From contig CAWVSY010000066.1 of the NCBI GenBank assembly GCA_963933055.1, positions 1 to 18,218 on the forward strand: DNA of 18,218 nt, read 5' to 3'. This document shows positions 14,956 to 18,218 of this stretch, one piece after another. The stretch is from Oleispira sp963933055. Lineage in GTDB: Bacteria > Pseudomonadota > Gammaproteobacteria > Pseudomonadales > Oceanobacteraceae. How positions within the stretch are numbered: the stretch's first letter is position 1; each line of letters begins with the position of its first letter. The notes below the pieces were generated by a model. That model did not search any database. It was not told where the DNA came from and saw only the letters and a program-made list of their open reading frames with translations. A program made the position numbers and the translations under genes.

Positions 14956-16860
14956 TTAAAAGTTCAATTCATATACCGAAGTCGTACCACTTACTTCATT
15001 TCCTACCGCAATAAAGTGCTTACCATTACGGACAAAATGATCTATCGATTCAGGCCCTAAATCGCCAGCCGCTGGATTGTACGTATCATTATCGCATTCA
15101 CCCTCATCGACTAAAGTACACACAGACTCAGTAAAATTACGATTATTAATATAAGATTGGAAAATTGGCGCTGTTGGCACAGAAACATCGTAGACGATAA
15201 TGCCACCCTGGCGCTCTAAACCGATAAAGGCATAGTGCTTACCATTAATCTGCGCAACTTCAATCGCTTCTGGCTCGGTGCCTTTATCATCACTGCGATT
15301 ATCGGCCGTTTCAGCGGGATCATTATTATCATTAGTCGCATTAAAGTGAATGCTATCTACGGCAAAAACACGCTTTGCAATATCATCACCACTATCGAAA
15401 ACGAGCTCTGCTTGTTCATTCCAAATTGAAAATGAGCGACCACCAAAAATCGGAATATTATCGTTAACAGAATACTGATCTTTGTCAGCAATCACTTTAA
15501 TACGCTTAAGCTGATTATTATCATCAAGTGCCGCTTTTAATGGATGAGCCGCATCAACCAAATCAACTATATTCTTACCACGTTTTTCATCCGTAAAAGA
15601 AATACAATCATCTAATTCATTCGCATACTTTGTCGCATCTTCATCATCGCCACCAACTTCATATTCATCGCCATCCCAGCTATGGTTTGCTGCATCACAT
15701 ATTTTCTGAGTAGTAGAATAAATGTATTCACGGCCATCACCTTCATTAGCAGAAATAATATATTGAGAACCTTCAATACTAAAGCTCGCAATCGTGTCAG
15801 GCATGTACAGACCCACCAGCTGCTCATAGCTGGCGAATTCGCCAGGACCATTATCTTTATTGGATGCATCCAGCCTATTACCACTTGCGGCATTCCAACT
15901 TTTTTCACCGAGGCTTTTAATAGAGTCAACGGTAGCCGTTTTCACATCAATAATCGCCATCGCATTATTTTCCTGCAAGGCGACATACGCTTTTGTATTA
16001 TCAGAATTTAACGCAAGGTATTCTGGCTCTAGATCCTGAGCCACCGAAGTACCCACAGGACCTGCAACTCGAACATCAGCAGCCAACTCGCCATGACGGC
16101 TCTCACCTACATTAAATAACGAAAAGGAAACCTGTTTCACTACCGCCTGATCATTGCGATAGCCCTTCGAGATATCAACAATAGTGACAGAACCTTCAGG
16201 ATCATTAACATAATCGCCACTAGGCTCACCTTCATTCGCGGTTAAAATAGTTTTAGCATCACCGCTTAAAGCAACCATATCGGGCAGAGCTCCCGCCGTA
16301 TAAGTTCCTAATAAAGAAAGATCATCTGAACGATATAACGCAATCAACCCTAGGTTTTGTTTTACTTTAGCTTCAATCGCGACAGCAACTAAACCTTGCT
16401 TTGCAGAAACACTATTTGCAGCACCAATTTCTATACCCGCGGCAGCGGCGGCTAAAGATAAATCAATATTACCTGCCTTAGAAAGCTCGCGACTGTTTTG
16501 ATCCAGCGCTAGAACATCAATACTGGCTGCTTGAGAATTAACAACATACAAGCGATCTGAACACGTATCGTAACTCACAATTTCAGCCGACGACGTCGCA
16601 AAATTACTGCCTGAAAAATATGAATCAACAAGAGACAACGTTAGCCGTTCAGCGCCTACAATTTCAGACTTGGCAGCAATAGCAGATGAATCATCGACAG
16701 CGGAACATTGAATATCCAAACTCGCCAAAGGAGATTGAACATTGCCGTTATCCACACCGCCATCGGTAGATGAAGAGCTTTTATTAGACGAAGAACCACC
16801 ACAAGCGGTTAAACCAATACTTAAGACGGCTATCGAAAGGAGAGAACGCTTAGATTTCAT
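14956..16860 (-). CDS. Choice-of-anchor I family lipoprotein (predicted beta-propeller)
   Basis: A 634-residue surface or periplasmic protein. The N-terminus is a lipoprotein signal with lipobox LTAC, Cys20 being the lipidation site. Gly follows the Cys, so transport to the outer membrane is expected, and a Ser/Gly-rich linker (21-40) comes next. The body has repeated beta-propeller-like blades such as RLYVVNSQAASIDVLAL (103-119) and AYVALQENNAMAIIDV (291-306). It also has the family hallmark LTANEGEPSGDY (206-217) with GSVTIVDISKGY, then MPDTIASF (353-360), IISANEGDGREYIY and, near the end, GPESIDHF. Proteins of this family are often annotated as alkaline-phosphatase-like; the substrate is unknown. 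Two acidic insertions (388-420 and 508-530) and Cys pairs suggest metal binding or disulphides, as inference. GGAAG lies 7 nt before the ATG. It is likely its own transcription unit. Confidence 0.85.
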   Translation of the reverse strand: MKSKRSLLSIAVLSIGLTACGGSSSNKSSSSTDGGVDNGNVQSPLASLDIQCSAVDDSSAIAAKSEIVGAERLTLSLVDSYFSGSNFATSSAEIVSYDTCSDRLYVVNSQAASIDVLALDQNSRELSKAGNIDLSLAAAAAGIEIGAANSVSAKQGLVAVAIEAKVKQNLGLIALYRSDDLSLLGTYTAGALPDMVALSGDAKTILTANEGEPSGDYVNDPEGSVTIVDISKGYRNDQAVVKQVSFSLFNVGESRHGELAADVRVAGPVGTSVAQDLEPEYLALNSDNTKAYVALQENNAMAIIDVKTATVDSIKSLGEKSWNAASGNRLDASNKDNGPGEFASYEQLVGLYMPDTIASFSIEGSQYIISANEGDGREYIYSTTQKICDAANHSWDGDEYEVGGDDEDATKYANELDDCISFTDEKRGKNIVDLVDAAHPLKAALDDNNQLKRIKVIADKDQYSVNDNIPIFGGRSFSIWNEQAELVFDSGDDIAKRVFAVDSIHFNATNDNNDPAETADNRSDDKGTEPEAIEVAQINGKHYAFIGLERQGGIIVYDVSVPTAPIFQSYINNRNFTESVCTLVDEGECDNDTYNPAAGDLGPESIDHFVRNGKHFIAVGNEVSGTTSVYELNF

Positions 16861-16956
16861 AAAGTAACTTCCAGCTATTTTTAAATTGCCGTCAGTTTAT
16901 GAATAAATTATTACAAGAAAATGTCAGTCTAATTAATAAGTCTTAGGCCATACATT

Positions 16957-17565
16957 TCACATAACCACCCTACAGGCTACGGCTAATAAAACGATGCCAG
17001 AAAGTTTTTCAATAATATGCACATTCGTGCGTAATTTTTCTAACATAATCGAATGTGACAATACCAAAGCAACTAAGCAATACCACAAGGTATCGATGCC
17101 CGTCACCGTAGCAACCATAATGATATTTTGTTGCCAAATCGCAGTATCATCTACAAATTGACTGAACAATGCCAAAAAGAAAATCGCGAGTTTTGGGTTC
17201 AAAAAGGAAATCATTAAGCCTTCGGTAAAGCTTTCTTTAAGCGTAATATTCGTCTCTTCAGAAGAGAATCGAGCACTGCTTGCCTTTGCTGTTAATGCGT
17301 TATAAGCAAGCCATACTAAAAAAGCAGCACCTGTATATTTAATAACATCGAATAACCAAGGTGTTTTCTGAATAATGACGGCCAAGCCTACTACCGTCGC
17401 AATGGCATACAACATCACTCCTAAGCCGTGACCAAGACTGGCGATTAAACCATTTAAACGACCACCGCTGATAGCGTGTTTCAAAATAATGATAAAACTC
17501 TGACCTGGGGTCATTGCACCTAAAATGCAAAGCGTTGCCAGAGAAATCCATGCGGTTAATTCCAT
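16957..17565 (-). CDS. LysE/RhtB family amino-acid exporter
   Basis: A 202-residue inner-membrane protein of the LysE/RhtB family, which exports amino acids or related compounds using ion gradients. About six hydrophobic segments are present. The family's N-terminal motif reads GAMTPGQSFIIILKHAISGG (16-35), with PGQ where PGP is usual, followed by GLIASLGHGLGVMLYA (39-54), and ISFLNPKLAIFFLALFSQFV (119-138) carries the conserved NPK. I placed the start at 17565 (MELTAW), with AGGA 8 nt upstream on the minus strand. An in-frame extension to 17601 would begin next to the terminator and add only polar residues before the first membrane segment. The substrate cannot be told from the sequence. It lies downstream of parC but behind a strong terminator, so it needs its own promoter, which must lie in about 40 bp or overlap the hairpin. 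Confidence 0.93.
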   Translation of the reverse strand: MELTAWISLATLCILGAMTPGQSFIIILKHAISGGRLNGLIASLGHGLGVMLYAIATVVGLAVIIQKTPWLFDVIKYTGAAFLVWLAYNALTAKASSARFSSEETNITLKESFTEGLMISFLNPKLAIFFLALFSQFVDDTAIWQQNIIMVATVTGIDTLWYCLVALVLSHSIMLEKLRTNVHIIEKLSGIVLLAVACRVVM

Positions 17566-17601
17566 GTTTATTTTCCTATACCCCTGATGTTTTAGTAACA
17601 A

Positions 17602-17635
17602 AAAAGCCCAACAAATTTTTATTTATTGGGCTTTT
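17602..17635 (-). terminator. Rho-independent terminator of parC (possibly bidirectional)
   Basis: AAAAGCCCAA (17602-17611) pairs with TTGGGCTTTT (17626-17635). The stem continues inward through AAAT/ATTT after one mismatch, closing on a TTTT loop. Read on the minus strand it ends in a run of six T after the GGGC arm, 51 bp after the parC stop. The plus strand also has a T-rich 3' side. Confidence 0.88.
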
Positions 17636-17685
17636 ATTTTATAGCTTAAAGATCAGTATTTAACTCAACAGCCCTTAGTAAAGGG

Positions 17686-18218
17686 TTACTTTTCTTTCTT
17701 CGCAATCTCAACCATGTCAACGTTCTGGAATCCGCGCGGCAGTTTATTACCACGACGTCCACGTTCACCAAAGTAGTGCTCTAGATCAGAGAACTTCAGC
17801 TTGGTATGTCGCTTACCAGAATGCACGAGCAAAGTATCGGTTTCGCTAAAGGCAACCGCTGCGATCATTAGCTCTTCACGGCTGCTTGCGCGCGGCCCTG
17901 GTATGCTAATCATCTTATTACCCTTACCACGACCCATGACTGGAAGATCGGCCGCTGGGAATACCAGCATACGGCCTTCGTTACTAATGGCGGCGATCCA
18001 AGCTTTCTCGATACTATCGATTTTCGCTGGAGATAATACCTGTGCATTGGTCGGTACCGTCAACATCGCCTTACCGGCTTTGTTTTTGGTTTGAATATCT
18101 TTCAGCTGAGTAATAAAACCATAACCCGCGTCAGTAGCCATTAAGTAATGATCTTCATCTGCTCCCATGACCAAGCCTTTAAAGCCCATACCCGCGGGAA
18201 CGGTTAAACGACCCGATA
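17686..18218 (-). CDS. parC: DNA topoisomerase IV subunit A, C-terminal part (5' end outside window)
   Basis: This is the last 176 full codons of ParC, which with ParE decatenates daughter chromosomes. The fragment covers the end of the C-terminal DNA-wrapping beta-pinwheel: GRLTVPAGMGFKGLVMGADE, then YLMATDAGYGFITQL, then GRGKGNKMISIPG and, close to the end, HYFGERGRRGNKLPRGFQNV. That last stretch is typical of gammaproteobacterial ParC and close to Pseudomonas, and argues against GyrA. The frame is open to the right edge of the window; the full protein is usually about 750 residues, so most lies beyond. A short Lys-rich tail (AKKEK) ends the protein. A hairpin terminator follows 51 bp downstream. 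Confidence 0.95.
   Translation of the reverse strand, partial: SGRLTVPAGMGFKGLVMGADEDHYLMATDAGYGFITQLKDIQTKNKAGKAMLTVPTNAQVLSPAKIDSIEKAWIAAISNEGRMLVFPAADLPVMGRGKGNKMISIPGPRASSREELMIAAVAFSETDTLLVHSGKRHTKLKFSDLEHYFGERGRRGNKLPRGFQNVDMVEIAKKEK

Noticed and set aside
15612..16011. Open frames of about 105-109 codons within the lipoprotein gene
   Set aside because: Unusual composition (for example runs of Met), no start signals, and full overlap with a well-supported gene.
17566..17601. 12-residue N-terminal extension of the LysE-like protein
   Set aside because: No ribosome binding site upstream, it borders the terminator hairpin, and the family starts directly before the first membrane helix.
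1..18218. CRISPR array, prophage, insertion sequence, defence or biosynthetic cluster
   Set aside because: No spaced repeats, transposase, integrase, nuclease or secondary-metabolism genes were seen; most of the genes are core or widespread families.

Overview
The window looks like chromosomal DNA of a moderately AT-rich gammaproteobacterium, probably a marine Oceanospirillales-type organism. This is inferred from protein character and gene order (Pseudomonas-like ParC, RibH and PutA forms; the nrdR-rib-nusB-thiL order), not from a database search. It reads mostly as ordinary core genome. No mobile element, CRISPR array, tRNA, rRNA or phage gene was seen, and no gap between genes exceeds about 190 bp.

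Left part (1-6252): the 3' end of glyA with its terminator, then a proline-utilisation module on the + strand. The module consists of an AraC-family regulator (PruR-like), a bifunctional PutA without the N-terminal DNA-binding domain, and the Na+/proline symporter PutP. PutA cannot act as its own repressor here, so the adjacent AraC protein is the obvious candidate regulator. PutP would import proline and PutA would oxidise it to glutamate. An unusually strong hairpin lies between putA and putP.

Middle (6253-12501): a tightly packed + strand run of nrdR, ribD, ribE (riboflavin synthase), a ribB-type gene with a degenerate second domain (RibBX-like), ribH, nusB (with a long basic tail) and thiL. 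Two small conserved genes of unknown function (DUF1244 and DUF1653) follow with a 1-nt stop/start overlap. The rib genes cover the deaminase/reductase, DHBP synthase, lumazine synthase and riboflavin synthase steps. The GTP cyclohydrolase II step appears to be missing from this cluster.

Right part (12537-18218): an exported protein possibly of LolA/RseB/DUF4367-like type (+), facing a minus-strand series of an SRPBCC-domain protein, a putative 2OG-Fe(II) oxygenase, a large choice-of-anchor I family lipoprotein, a LysE/RhtB exporter and the 3' end of parC. A strong hairpin terminator separates parC from the lysE-like gene.

No clearly new multi-gene system was found. The points most worth a second look are the RibB protein with a dead cyclohydrolase domain, the NusB tail, the pairing of PruR with an RHH-less PutA and the repeats before putA, the putA-putP hairpin, and the DUF1244/DUF1653 pair.
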